Shown piece after piece: positions 26,431-34,471 of a stretch of DNA of 43,462 nt. This stretch comes from Burkholderiaceae bacterium (lineage in GTDB: Bacteria > Pseudomonadota > Gammaproteobacteria > Burkholderiales > Burkholderiaceae_C): contig JAFEHU010000058.1 of the NCBI GenBank assembly GCA_017848435.1, positions 1 to 43,462 of the forward strand, given 5' to 3'. The position numbers and the translations under genes are program-made. The first letter of the stretch is position 1, and every line of letters begins with the position of its first letter. The notes beneath the pieces are model-generated. The model saw only the letters and a program-made list of their open reading frames with translations, was not told the origin of the DNA and did not search any database.

Positions 26431-27057
26431 ATGTACGTTGATTTCGATGGCCTGAGCGCCCGCCAGGCCTACCACTGGCTGGCCTCCACCGTCACGCCCC
26501 GGCCGGTGGCCTGGGTCTCCAGCCTGTCGGCCGAAGGCGTGCCCAACCTGGCGCCATTCAGCTTCTTCCAGGTGGTGACCCACACGCCGCCCACGCTGCT
26601 GATTTGCCCGCTGGTCAACAGCGACGGCAGCATGAAAGACACCGCCGCCAACATCGCCGCCACCGGCGAATTTGTTGTCAACCTGGTGCCGTTTGAGTTG
26701 GTGAACGCCATGAACCAGACCTCCTTTGGCTACGACCGCACCACCAGCGAGTTCGATGCCGCCCAGGTGGCCAGCCTGCCCAGCGAGAAGGTCAAGCCGC
26801 GCCGCGTGGCCGGTGTGCCCGCGAGCTTTGAATGCCGGCTGGCCAGCATCACCCCGTACCCGGCAGACACACCGTCTTGCTACATGGTCTTGGGCGAGGT
26901 GGTGGCCGCGCACATTGACGAGCGCATCGTCGGCGCCAACGGCCAGGTCGACCCGGCCAGGCTGGACACCGTGTCGCGCCTGGGGGCCGACTGGTATGGC
27001 CGCACCAAGGCCGACAGCAACTTCGAACTCAAGCGCCCAGAGGGCTGGGCACGCTGA
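26431..27057 (+). CDS. Flavin reductase-like domain protein
   Basis: The 208-residue protein has the FMN-binding split-barrel of the flavin_reduct family: TPRPVAWVSSLSAEGVPNLA (22-41) followed by PFSFFQVV and KDTAANIAATGEFVVNLV. Such proteins bind FMN and may pass reducing power to an oxygenase, though many have unknown roles. GAGG (26421-26424) is 6 nt before the ATG, which lies 8 nt after the SDR stop. In this operon it could serve an oxidative lipid step, by inference only. Confidence 0.87.
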   Translation: MYVDFDGLSARQAYHWLASTVTPRPVAWVSSLSAEGVPNLAPFSFFQVVTHTPPTLLICPLVNSDGSMKDTAANIAATGEFVVNLVPFELVNAMNQTSFGYDRTTSEFDAAQVASLPSEKVKPRRVAGVPASFECRLASITPYPADTPSCYMVLGEVVAAHIDERIVGANGQVDPARLDTVSRLGADWYGRTKADSNFELKRPEGWAR

Positions 27058-27081
27058 GAACGCTGCCCCTAGAATCCTTGC

Positions 27082-27588
27082 ATGCACACCCCTGGTTTTT
27101 CTACCGATGAAGCCTTTGCCAGGTTTTCGTCGACGCTGCAGGCGTCGGGGGTCAGGGCGGCCTTGGCGGGCCTGTTGGGCCTGACCGACTACCGCTTCAT
27201 CGGCATCTTCCGTTTTGACGGCGACAGGGCGAATGCGGCGGTTTTTTTCGACCGCGAGAACCCCGAGGTGCAACACCTCGACGAGGTGCCGGCCGACGCC
27301 ACCTACTGCTGCTATGTGCGCGACTCGGGCGGCGCGTTCACCACGGCCAACGCGCTGCTGGACGAGCGGCTCAAAGGCCATGCGGCGCAGGCCACGGTGC
27401 TGTCTTACTGCGGTGTGCCGGTGATGGACTCCGCCGGCACGCTGATCGGCACCCTGTGCCACTACGACCTGGTGCCGCGCGACCCCGCTCAGATTGACAT
27501 GGCCCTGATGTTGCGCGTGGCCAGCGAACTGGCCTACGGCCAACACGTGCCGCCTTACCCACGCCATCTGGCCAGCAAGGCCCTCTGA
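27082..27588 (+). CDS. GAF domain protein
   Basis: The 168 residues are essentially one GAF domain: the DYRFIGIFRFDG strand, TYCCYVRDSGGAF, then VLSYCGVPVMDSAGTLIGTLCHYD, the typical end of the sensor core. There is no attached output domain, so it may sense a small ligand or redox state and act through a partner. Several Cys residues sit in the pocket region. TAGAAT (27072-27077) lies just 4 nt before the ATG and no ribosome site is seen, which hints at its own leaderless transcript as well as possible readthrough from the preceding gene. Confidence 0.82.
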   Translation: MHTPGFSTDEAFARFSSTLQASGVRAALAGLLGLTDYRFIGIFRFDGDRANAAVFFDRENPEVQHLDEVPADATYCCYVRDSGGAFTTANALLDERLKGHAAQATVLSYCGVPVMDSAGTLIGTLCHYDLVPRDPAQIDMALMLRVASELAYGQHVPPYPRHLASKAL

Positions 27589-27611
27589 GCGTAGGCCAGT
27601 CGGCCCGCCGT

Positions 27612-28367
27612 TCAGCAGCCGGCCGTCACGGCCTGAATCGTGCGGCCGTTCTTCGGGTCAAACACCACCAGGTTCACCTGCCGCGCATGGCCGGGCGTGG
27701 GCGCGATGCTGCGGAACAACAGCGTTTGCGGCTGGTCGGCGTCGGTGCGGTAGTCGCCGGCCGGGGTGTACTGGCGCACCACAAAGTCGTGGGCCAGGTC
27801 GGTGCCGGCGTTTTCACCGGCCTTCACTTTGGAGCGGTGGCCGTGCTCGGTGATGGTCCAGTAGGCGGACCAGGTGGCCGGCGCGCCGGCGGTGGGCCGC
27901 ACCACCGCTTCAAACTGGTCGGGTGCGAGTTGCTTCAGGGTGATCTGTGCCTGGGCGGGCGTGTTGCTGGCGGTGGGCCGGCTGTTCCACCAGCCGCGCC
28001 AGTCGGCGCCGTTCAGCACCGCCTGCGGGGTGTAGATGCTGCGCTGGCTGTTCCAGGCGGCAATCTGGCGCTGGCGGCTGGTGTAGGCGGGCGCGGCGAA
28101 GCGGTCGACCCAGCCGATGTGGTCCCAGTAGCCCACGTGAAAAGCCTGAATGACCGCGCCCGCAGGTGGCTTGTCTTTGAAAGTGGACAACCATTTGTCA
28201 GCGGGCGGGCAGGAGCTGCAGCCTTCCGAGGTGTACAGCTCCAGCACCGGCGTGGCGGTGGCGGCGCTCTGCACGCTGCAGGTGGCGGACTGGGCAACGC
28301 TGGTGGCCAGCAGGGCCATGGCGGCGAACGCCAGGGCAGGGCGGAGTGGCATGGGGGGTGTGCTCAT
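27612..28367 (-). CDS. Secreted DUF1223 protein, thioredoxin-like
   Basis: The 251-residue protein has a signal peptide (hydrophobic to about residue 28, cleavage after AQSA). The DUF1223 hallmark ELYTSEGCSSCPPADKW follows, with Cys50 and Cys53 as a CxxC pair, and then AFHVGYWDHIGWVDRFA. The family has a thioredoxin-like fold and is exported; its function is not established. The ATG at 28367 is chosen because it directly precedes the signal peptide; ATG 28352 would also work, and neither has a good ribosome site. It is convergent with the GAF gene (23-nt gap). Confidence 0.88.
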   Translation of the reverse strand: MSTPPMPLRPALAFAAMALLATSVAQSATCSVQSAATATPVLELYTSEGCSSCPPADKWLSTFKDKPPAGAVIQAFHVGYWDHIGWVDRFAAPAYTSRQRQIAAWNSQRSIYTPQAVLNGADWRGWWNSRPTASNTPAQAQITLKQLAPDQFEAVVRPTAGAPATWSAYWTITEHGHRSKVKAGENAGTDLAHDFVVRQYTPAGDYRTDADQPQTLLFRSIAPTPGHARQVNLVVFDPKNGRTIQAVTAGC

Positions 28368-28765
28368 GTGCCGTTTGGTCGGCCGGCTGGCCCGCTTCTT
28401 ACACGGCGCCACGGTGCAGATTTACAACACCGCAGCCACCCTTCGGCCCGGCAGAGGCCCGTGCAGTGCCGTTCAGGGGCGTCGGCGGGTCTGTGGGCGA
28501 CATTTTCAAGCCAAATTGGCCTTGGGCCTCAGTGAAACCTTGTGATTCAGCTATTGAAAAAGTAGCAACCAAGGGGGTGCGGTGTGCCACCCAAGCGCCC
28601 GGAATGTGCCCGATCAGCACCACAGACAAGGTGGTCATGAATTCATGCGAATTGCGTCGTTGGTCCGTTGCAGGGGCACCGGAATACTCGGCCTCAACCC
28701 ACTCCGGTGGGCCTTGAACCGACCCCAACCCCACAACAACGGCCACGACGCCGCGAGGAAAAACC
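28368..28765. other. 398-bp divergent intergenic region
   Basis: The gap between the divergent DUF1223 and FadL-type genes. It holds one dispersed repeat copy (28503-28569) and presumably both promoters, but I cannot pick convincing boxes. Open frames across it show no protein family, have no coding character and overlap the repeat, so none is called. Confidence 0.5.
28503..28569 (+). repeat. Dispersed repeat copy, intergenic (reference copy)
   Basis: The clearest copy: TTTTCAAGCCAAATTGGCC, TTGGGCCTCAGTGAAACC, then GATTCAGCTATTGAAAAAG and GTAGCAAC. The right end has a GCTA...TAGC mini-hairpin. Copies in aceF, lpdA, selO (12.9 kb), at 23.3 kb and reversed at 36.8 kb align with it in the same block order. 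Confidence 0.65.
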
Positions 28766-30064
28766 ATGGCACACAGCACGCCCCCCAACCCCTTCTGGCG
28801 CCAGCCCCGGCGCGGCCTGATCGCAGCGGCCAGCCTGCTGGCCTGCCTGCCGGCGTACGCCACCAACGGCTACTTTGCCCATGGTTACGGCACCAAGTCC
28901 GAAGGCATTGCCGGCATTGGCATTGCCTTGCCCCAAGATGCGCTGTCCGGCGCCACCAACCCCGCCACGCTGAGCGCGGTCGGCTCGCGCCTGGACGTGG
29001 GCGCGCAGGTGTTCAAGCCGGTGCGGCGCGGTGAGATCGTTGGCAACGCCTTTGGCCCGAACGAGCAGTTCAATGGCGACGGCAAGTCCATCTTCCTGAT
29101 CCCCAACTTTGGCTACAGCCAGGCCATCAACCCGGACACCACGGTGGGCGTGGCGGTGTTTGGCAACGGCGGCCAGAACACCGACTTCAAGAACGGCAAC
29201 CCCTACGCCCGTTTTGGCGCCACCGGCCGCGCCGGCATCAACCTGGAGCAGCTGTTCATCTCGCCCACGCTGGCCTACAAGGTGGCGCCGGACCATACGC
29301 TGGGTGTGGCGCTCAACATCGGCTACCAGCGCTTCAAGGCGACCGGTCTGGGCTTCTTCAGCCAGCTGTCGTCCAGCCCGGCCAACGTCAGCGACAAAGG
29401 CAACGATTCGTCCACCGGCGTGGGCGTGCGTCTGGGCTACTACGGCAAGCTGAACGAGGCGCTGTCGGTCGGTGCCACCTACCAGAGCAAGACCAAGTTC
29501 GGCAAGTTCGACAAGTACAAAGGCCTGTTCCCCGACCAGGGCAGTTTTGACGTGCCGCCCAGCTACGGCGTGGGCGCTGCCTTCAAGGCCAGCAAAGAGC
29601 TGACGCTCGCTGCCGACGTGCAGCGCATCCTGCACAGCAAGTCGCCCGCCATTGGCAACAGCAACGCCGCGCTGTTCCAGGGCGTGCCGCTGGGCGCGGC
29701 CAACGGCCCGAGCTTCGGCTGGCGCGACATCACCGTGGTGAAGCTCGGTGGCGAATACGCGGTGGACCCGAAGCTGACGCTGCGCGCCGGCATCAGCCGT
29801 GCCCAGCAACCGATTCCCAACAACCAGACCTTCTTCAACATCCTGGCCCCGGGTGTGGTGCAAACCAACGTCACGCTCGGCGCCACCTACGCGGCAGACA
29901 AGCACAACGAGTTCACCTTCTCCTACCTGCACGCACCGAAGAAAACCGTGCGCGGCAGCAACTCGATTCCCCCCGGCAACCCCCCTGCGGGCTTTGGCGG
30001 TGGCGAGGCCAACATCAGCCTGAAGGAAGATGCGATTGGCATCTCCTGGGGCCGCAAGTTCTGA
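28766..30064 (+). CDS. FadL/OmpP1-type outer-membrane long-chain fatty acid transporter
   Basis: The 432-residue outer-membrane beta-barrel starts with a signal peptide cut near residue 32. The mature FadL-like N-terminus [20 protein letters not shown] plugs the barrel in known members, and [12 protein letters not shown] follows. It ends in Phe (SWGRKF), the usual outer-membrane assembly signal. FadL proteins import hydrophobic substrates such as fatty acids and sometimes hydrocarbons. This fits the beta-oxidation genes and alkB in the window. GAGGAA (28755-28760) supports the ATG. The split YeeE pair follows after 6 nt. Confidence 0.92.
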   Translation: MAHSTPPNPFWRQPRRGLIAAASLLACLPAYATNGYFAHGYGTKSEGIAGIGIALPQDALSGATNPATLSAVGSRLDVGAQVFKPVRRGEIVGNAFGPNEQFNGDGKSIFLIPNFGYSQAINPDTTVGVAVFGNGGQNTDFKNGNPYARFGATGRAGINLEQLFISPTLAYKVAPDHTLGVALNIGYQRFKATGLGFFSQLSSSPANVSDKGNDSSTGVGVRLGYYGKLNEALSVGATYQSKTKFGKFDKYKGLFPDQGSFDVPPSYGVGAAFKASKELTLAADVQRILHSKSPAIGNSNAALFQGVPLGAANGPSFGWRDITVVKLGGEYAVDPKLTLRAGISRAQQPIPNNQTFFNILAPGVVQTNVTLGATYAADKHNEFTFSYLHAPKKTVRGSNSIPPGNPPAGFGGGEANISLKEDAIGISWGRKF

Positions 30065-30070
30065 GCGGCC

Positions 30071-30499
30071 ATGGTCTGGGATGCTGACGCCGCCCTGCGG
30101 GCACTGGCCGGCGGCGCGCTGATTGGCCTGGCCGCGGCCTTGCTGTTGTTGCTGCAAGGCCGCATTGCCGGTGTCAGCGGCGCCCTGAAGGGCCTGCTGG
30201 TGCTGGACGCCGGCCCAGGCGGCTGGCGCTCTGGCTTCGTCGGCGGCTTGCTGGTGGCCGGGGCGGTGGCCGCGGTCACCGGCTGGGTGCCACCCCCGCC
30301 GCTGGCGGGCGGTTGGGTGCTGCTGGGCGTGGCGGGGCTGGTCACCGGCGTTGGCGCGGGCCTCGCCAATGGCTGCACCAGCGGCCACGGGGTGTGTGGC
30401 CTGTCCAACCTGTCGCTGCGCTCGGGTGTGGCGATTGCCATTTTCATGCTGACGGCGGGGTTGACGGTCTACGTCGCCCGCCACGGGCTGGGGGCCTGA
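30071..30499 (+). CDS. YeeE/YedE family membrane protein, first half
   Basis: The 142-residue protein has about four transmembrane helices and the YeeE/YedE (DUF395) motif [16 protein letters not shown], with Cys102 and Cys109. In characterised relatives (thiosulfate importers of the TsuA/YeeE type) such cysteines line the transport path. It is one half of a split transporter; the other half begins 1 nt after its stop. It may import a sulfur species, by family inference. It follows the FadL gene by 6 nt and may be cotranscribed. No Shine-Dalgarno is evident. Confidence 0.86.
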   Translation: MVWDADAALRALAGGALIGLAAALLLLLQGRIAGVSGALKGLLVLDAGPGGWRSGFVGGLLVAGAVAAVTGWVPPPPLAGGWVLLGVAGLVTGVGAGLANGCTSGHGVCGLSNLSLRSGVAIAIFMLTAGLTVYVARHGLGA

Positions 30500-30500
30500 C

Positions 30501-30926
30501 ATGGCGCTGTTGACCGCTTTGGCCATTGGCCTGCTGTTCGGTGGCGGGCTGTTGCTCTCGGGTATGGCCAACCCGCAGAACGTGCTGGGTTTTCTGGACG
30601 TGGCCGGTACCTGGAACCCGTCGCTGGCCTTTGTGATGGCCGGTGCCATTGGCGTGGCCGCGCCGGTGTTTGCCTGGGTGCGGCGCCACCCGCGCACGCT
30701 GGGCGGCGCCCCGGTGGTGTTGCCTGAACGGGGGCCGGTGACGCGCCGGCTGGTGTTGGGCAGCGTGCTGTTTGGCGTGGGCTGGGGCCTGGTCGGCCTG
30801 TGCCCCGGCCCGGCGCTGGTGTTGCTGGGACAGGGCGGTGCCGGCCTGGCGGGCGCGCTGCTGTTCGTGGTGGGTTTGGGTGCAGGGCTGGTACTGGTGA
30901 CGCGGTGGGGCGCTGCCAAGGTCTGA
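30501..30926 (+). CDS. YeeE/YedE family membrane protein, second half (DUF6691-type)
   Basis: This 141-residue partner of the preceding gene has about four transmembrane helices, the family motif LSGMANPQNVLGFLD (19-33) and GLCPGPAL with Cys101. Together the two halves equal one full-length YeeE-like transporter. Such pairs often neighbour a sulfur dioxygenase or rhodanese and an ArsR regulator; none is seen here. Confidence 0.86.
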   Translation: MALLTALAIGLLFGGGLLLSGMANPQNVLGFLDVAGTWNPSLAFVMAGAIGVAAPVFAWVRRHPRTLGGAPVVLPERGPVTRRLVLGSVLFGVGWGLVGLCPGPALVLLGQGGAGLAGALLFVVGLGAGLVLVTRWGAAKV

Positions 30927-30997
30927 GGGGGCAGGGCTTTGTGTGAGAATGCCCCTGCGCTGCACACGCCGGGCGCGCGACCCTTGTTCTCCCACCC

Positions 30998-32707
30998 ATG
31001 TACACGCAATTTTTCGGCCTCAAGGAAACCCCGTTCTCGATAGCGCCTGACCCGCGCTATCTGTTCATGAGCGAGCGGCACCGTGACGCGCTGGCCCATC
31101 TGTTGTACGGGCTGGATGGCGGCGGTGGCTTTGTGCTGCTGACGGGTGAAATCGGTGCCGGCAAGACCACCGTGTGCCGCTGCTTCCTGGAGCAGATTCC
31201 GGCCAACTGCAACGTCGCCTACATCTTCAACCCCAAGCTCACCGTGCTGGAGTTGCTGCAGTCGGTCTGCGACGAGTTCCAGATCGACTGGGCGCCGCAG
31301 CACGACGGCGCCCTGACCATCAAGGACTACCTTGACCCGCTGAACGACTTCCTGCTGGAAGAACACGCGGCGGGCAAGAACAACGTGCTGATCATCGACG
31401 AGGCGCAGAACCTTTCGGCCGAACTGATCGAGCAATTGCGCCTCCTGACCAACCTGGAAACCAACGAGCGCAAGCTGCTGCAGATCGTGCTGATCGGCCA
31501 GCCCGAACTGCGCACCCTGCTGGCCCGGCCCGAGATGGAGCAGGTTGCCCAGCGGGTGGTGGCGCGCTTCCATTTGCCGGCGCTGTCCGAGGCCGAAACC
31601 GCGCATTACATCGCCCACCGCATGGCGGTGGCAGGCCGGGTGGGCGAGGTCCCGTTCGACCGCAAGGCGGTGCGCCAGATCCACCGCCGCTCACGCGGGG
31701 TGCCCCGGCGCATCAACCTGCTGTGCGACCGTGCCTTGCTCGGCGCCTACGCCAATGGCAAGGGCGCGGTCAACAGCGCGGTGATCGACAAGGCCGCGCT
31801 GGAGGTGTTTGACGAACCCCGCACCCCCAAGACCAGCCCGGCCAAACCCGCCGAGCCGTCAGACGCCGCCCCGGTGCCACGTTGGCAGCAATGGGCGCCC
31901 TGGCTCTCGCAGCTCAGCCCGGCGGCTTTGCTGGGGGTGGGGCTGGTGGCGGGCATGGGCCTGTTTGGTGTGGTCAGCCTCGCCACGCGCAGCAAGCCGG
32001 CGGACACGGCCACTGTGGCCCAACCCGCAGCGGCCGCCACCGCTGCCAGTGCCCCAGGTGGTGCGGCCAGTGCGGCGGTGGCTTCGGCCGCCAGCGCCCC
32101 GGTCGCCAAGGCCGAGGAACCCCCCGGCTTCACCCGCAACGAAAACGACGCCTGGCGCGAACTCGGCGCGCTGTGGAAGCTGCAACTCGGCACGGGCAAC
32201 CCCTGCGTGCAGGCCCAGCAGCAGCAGGTGGAATGTTTCGAGCAAAAAACCACGCTGACGCTGATCCAGCAGCTGGACCGGCCCGGCGTGTTGACCGTGT
32301 ACGAGCGCAACAACGCACGCAGCTACGCGCTCCTTACCCGCCTGACCGACAAGGAGGCCACGCTGGTGAGCAACGGCGTCAGCCAGACCGTGTCGCTCGC
32401 CGCCCTGCTGCAGATGTGGCGCGGTGACTACGCCACCTTCTGGCGTGCGCCGCCAGAGTACAGCGGCAAGCTGCGCGTGGGCGCCAGCGGCCCGGCAGTG
32501 ACCTGGCTGGCGTCGCGCCTGGCGCTGATCCAGGGCAGCCCGCAACCCGGTGAGCAGAAGCGTTACGACGCCTTGCTCAAGTCGCAGGTGTCGGCCTTCC
32601 AGCTGGCCAACAGCCTCAAGGCCGACGGCGTGGCCGGGGCCGAAACCTTCATGCAGCTCAACCGTGCCATTGGCATCGACGAGCCGCGTTTGACGGCGGG
32701 GCAATAA
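30998..32707 (+). CDS. gspA: ExeA/GspA-type AAA ATPase with peptidoglycan-binding domain
   Basis: The 569 residues form an N-terminal AAA ATPase (1-270) with Walker A GEIGAGKTT (50-58) and Walker B VLIIDEAQN (129-137). An Ala/Pro-rich stretch follows, then one transmembrane helix (about 305-327), a periplasmic region and a C-terminal peptidoglycan-binding domain (about 490-560, GVAGAETFMQL). In Aeromonas, ExeA with ExeB helps the type II secretin assemble through the cell wall. gspB follows 4 nt later. No other type II secretion genes lie in the window. Confidence 0.9.
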   Translation: MYTQFFGLKETPFSIAPDPRYLFMSERHRDALAHLLYGLDGGGGFVLLTGEIGAGKTTVCRCFLEQIPANCNVAYIFNPKLTVLELLQSVCDEFQIDWAPQHDGALTIKDYLDPLNDFLLEEHAAGKNNVLIIDEAQNLSAELIEQLRLLTNLETNERKLLQIVLIGQPELRTLLARPEMEQVAQRVVARFHLPALSEAETAHYIAHRMAVAGRVGEVPFDRKAVRQIHRRSRGVPRRINLLCDRALLGAYANGKGAVNSAVIDKAALEVFDEPRTPKTSPAKPAEPSDAAPVPRWQQWAPWLSQLSPAALLGVGLVAGMGLFGVVSLATRSKPADTATVAQPAAAATAASAPGGAASAAVASAASAPVAKAEEPPGFTRNENDAWRELGALWKLQLGTGNPCVQAQQQQVECFEQKTTLTLIQQLDRPGVLTVYERNNARSYALLTRLTDKEATLVSNGVSQTVSLAALLQMWRGDYATFWRAPPEYSGKLRVGASGPAVTWLASRLALIQGSPQPGEQKRYDALLKSQVSAFQLANSLKADGVAGAETFMQLNRAIGIDEPRLTAGQ

Positions 32708-32711
32708 GGCC

Positions 32712-33464
32712 ATGTCGTACATCCTGGATGCCCTCAAGCGCGCCGACAACGAGCGCGAACGTGAGCGCGGTGCCGTGCCCGGCCTGCACAGTCAGCAAGT
32801 GCTGCCCCCCAGCACGCCGCCAGACGATGGCGGCAGCCGCCTCTGGCTGTGGGTGGTGGGTGGTGCGGTGGGGGTGGTGCTGGCCGGTCTGGCCTGGTAC
32901 CAGTTTGGCCCGGCGGTCCAGATCACCGCGCGGGTGACGCCGCTGCCGGCGCCGCCCCCCGTGTCGGCCCCGTTGCCGCCGCCAGCGATCACCGCCATCA
33001 CCGCCGTGCCCACAGTGAGCGTCTCTGCGGCACCCGCGCCCCTGGCCAGCCCCGACGCGGTGGCAGACGCCCCACGGCAGAGCGTGGCCGCACAGGCCAA
33101 CGCCGCACGCCGCGCGGCCGCCAACGAAGCCGCCGCCGCGCGCAATGCGGCACGGGCTGAGCCACGGGCAGACGCCCGCGCACAGCGCACTCCCGAAGCG
33201 CCCGCGCCTGCGCCCGTGCTGCCGACACCGGCCGAACCGATCTACAGCTTCAACGACCTGCCGGCCAATATCCGCAACGAAATCCCGGCCCTGGTGATTG
33301 GCGGCTCGTCGTACTCGCCCAACCCGAAGTTCCGCCTGCTCATGGTCAACGGCCAGATGTACCAGGAGCGCGAGAAGCCCTTGCCCAACCTCGTGCTGGA
33401 GCAGATCAACCCCAAATCGGCGGTGATGAGCTACAAGGGCTACCGCTACCGCGTCAACTACTGA
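32712..33464 (+). CDS. gspB: General secretion pathway protein B (ExeB-like)
   Basis: The 250-residue protein starts MSYILDALKRADNERERERG, the conserved cytoplasmic motif of GspB/ExeB and related proteins. One transmembrane helix follows (about 43-66), then a long Ala/Pro-rich periplasmic linker (75-195). The C-terminal GspB domain comes last (IYSFNDLPANIRNEIPALVI onward). It partners GspA. Its end overlaps the end of the convergent dehalogenase-like gene by 11 nt. Confidence 0.9.
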   Translation: MSYILDALKRADNERERERGAVPGLHSQQVLPPSTPPDDGGSRLWLWVVGGAVGVVLAGLAWYQFGPAVQITARVTPLPAPPPVSAPLPPPAITAITAVPTVSVSAAPAPLASPDAVADAPRQSVAAQANAARRAAANEAAAARNAARAEPRADARAQRTPEAPAPAPVLPTPAEPIYSFNDLPANIRNEIPALVIGGSSYSPNPKFRLLMVNGQMYQEREKPLPNLVLEQINPKSAVMSYKGYRYRVNY

Positions 33465-34371
33465 GCGCCAGCCGGCACTGCGTCACATTGACGATCAGGC
33501 CCGACAGCAGCCACTGGAACAGGCTGATCACCCGCATCAGCTCCTGCGCCTGTTCGTCGCTCAAGCCGGCGGCCAGCGCCTCGGCGTGGCGCATGGTGTA
33601 GGCATGCGGCAGCTGGGCCACGGTGGCCACGGCGGCGGCGTGCACCTGCTGCCGTGCGGCGTTGTAGGCTGGGTGACCCACCAGCGGTTCCAGGTCGCCC
33701 CAGGCCAGCTGCAAGTAGCTGGGCCAGCGCGCCATGGCCTTGTAGTCGCTGTTCACGAAGGGCAGGTTCAGTGTGGCTTTGATTCGGCCGTACACCGCCA
33801 GCACGTCTGGCCCGGCGTGGTGGGGTTCGACCATCACCGGCACCGCGCCAGTGGGGTGGACGGCCGCGCGCGGCAGCAGGTCTTGCGGCGATGCGGGCGT
33901 GCCCCCCAGCGTGCGGCCAAAACACAGGCTTTCCTTGATGGCGGTGGCCAGCACCAGGTAGGCCGGGTTGCCGGCGTTGAACACGTCCAGCGTGGCCGCG
34001 ATCTGCGCCAGTTCGCGTTCCGAGTAGCCCATGGCCCGCAGCCGTGCGCGTTGCGGCGTGGCGGGCAGGTGGGCCTGCACCTGTTCCAGCGCCAGCTCGC
34101 GGAGGTGGTCACACCGGTGCGCAAAGTAGGCGGTTTTGGCGTTGGCGGAGAACTGTGCCCAGGCCTGCAAAAAGAAGGGCCGGTAGTGCGCCACCGCCTG
34201 GGTGATCACACCCACCCAGGGCACGCCCAGCGCGGCTTTCAGGTCGGCGTAGGCGGGGAGCAAATCGCCGTCGGCCAGGTATTCGGGCACCGGCCGCACC
34301 GGGAACTGGCCCTCTGGGCGCTGCAGCGCACCGCTCTGCAAATTCAACGGGTTGGAGAAGTCGTGGGCCAT
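33454..34371 (-). CDS. DehI-type haloacid dehalogenase family protein
   Basis: The 305-residue all-helical protein matches the group I (DehI) 2-haloacid dehalogenase family, which hydrolyses D- and L-2-haloalkanoic acids with inversion. Two related halves are suggested by PWVGVITQAVAHYRPFFLQAW and LPFVNSDYKAMARWPSYLQLAW. Candidate active-site residues are Asn135 (FNAGNP) and Asp209 (NSDYKA), about the same spacing as the Asn114/Asp189 pair I recall for DehI; an alignment is needed. The ATG at 34371 was preferred to an extension to 34572 that overlaps the divergent tex gene. No haloacid permease or regulator is next to it, so the true substrate is open. Confidence 0.8.
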   Translation of the reverse strand: MAHDFSNPLNLQSGALQRPEGQFPVRPVPEYLADGDLLPAYADLKAALGVPWVGVITQAVAHYRPFFLQAWAQFSANAKTAYFAHRCDHLRELALEQVQAHLPATPQRARLRAMGYSERELAQIAATLDVFNAGNPAYLVLATAIKESLCFGRTLGGTPASPQDLLPRAAVHPTGAVPVMVEPHHAGPDVLAVYGRIKATLNLPFVNSDYKAMARWPSYLQLAWGDLEPLVGHPAYNAARQQVHAAAVATVAQLPHAYTMRHAEALAAGLSDEQAQELMRVISLFQWLLSGLIVNVTQCRLALSS

Positions 34372-34471
34372 GGTGTCGCCATCGTAGCGCCCGGGGGCTT
34401 GCGGGGTGGGGCGGTGTGGCACACTCGCCAGCTTTCTCGACGAACCGCCGGCGCAGGCCGGCCCCCCACAC

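Noticed and set aside
28399-28866. 155-codon minus-strand frame in the 28.4-28.8 kb gap
   Set aside because: No family features; it runs through the dispersed repeat and into the FadL signal-peptide region.
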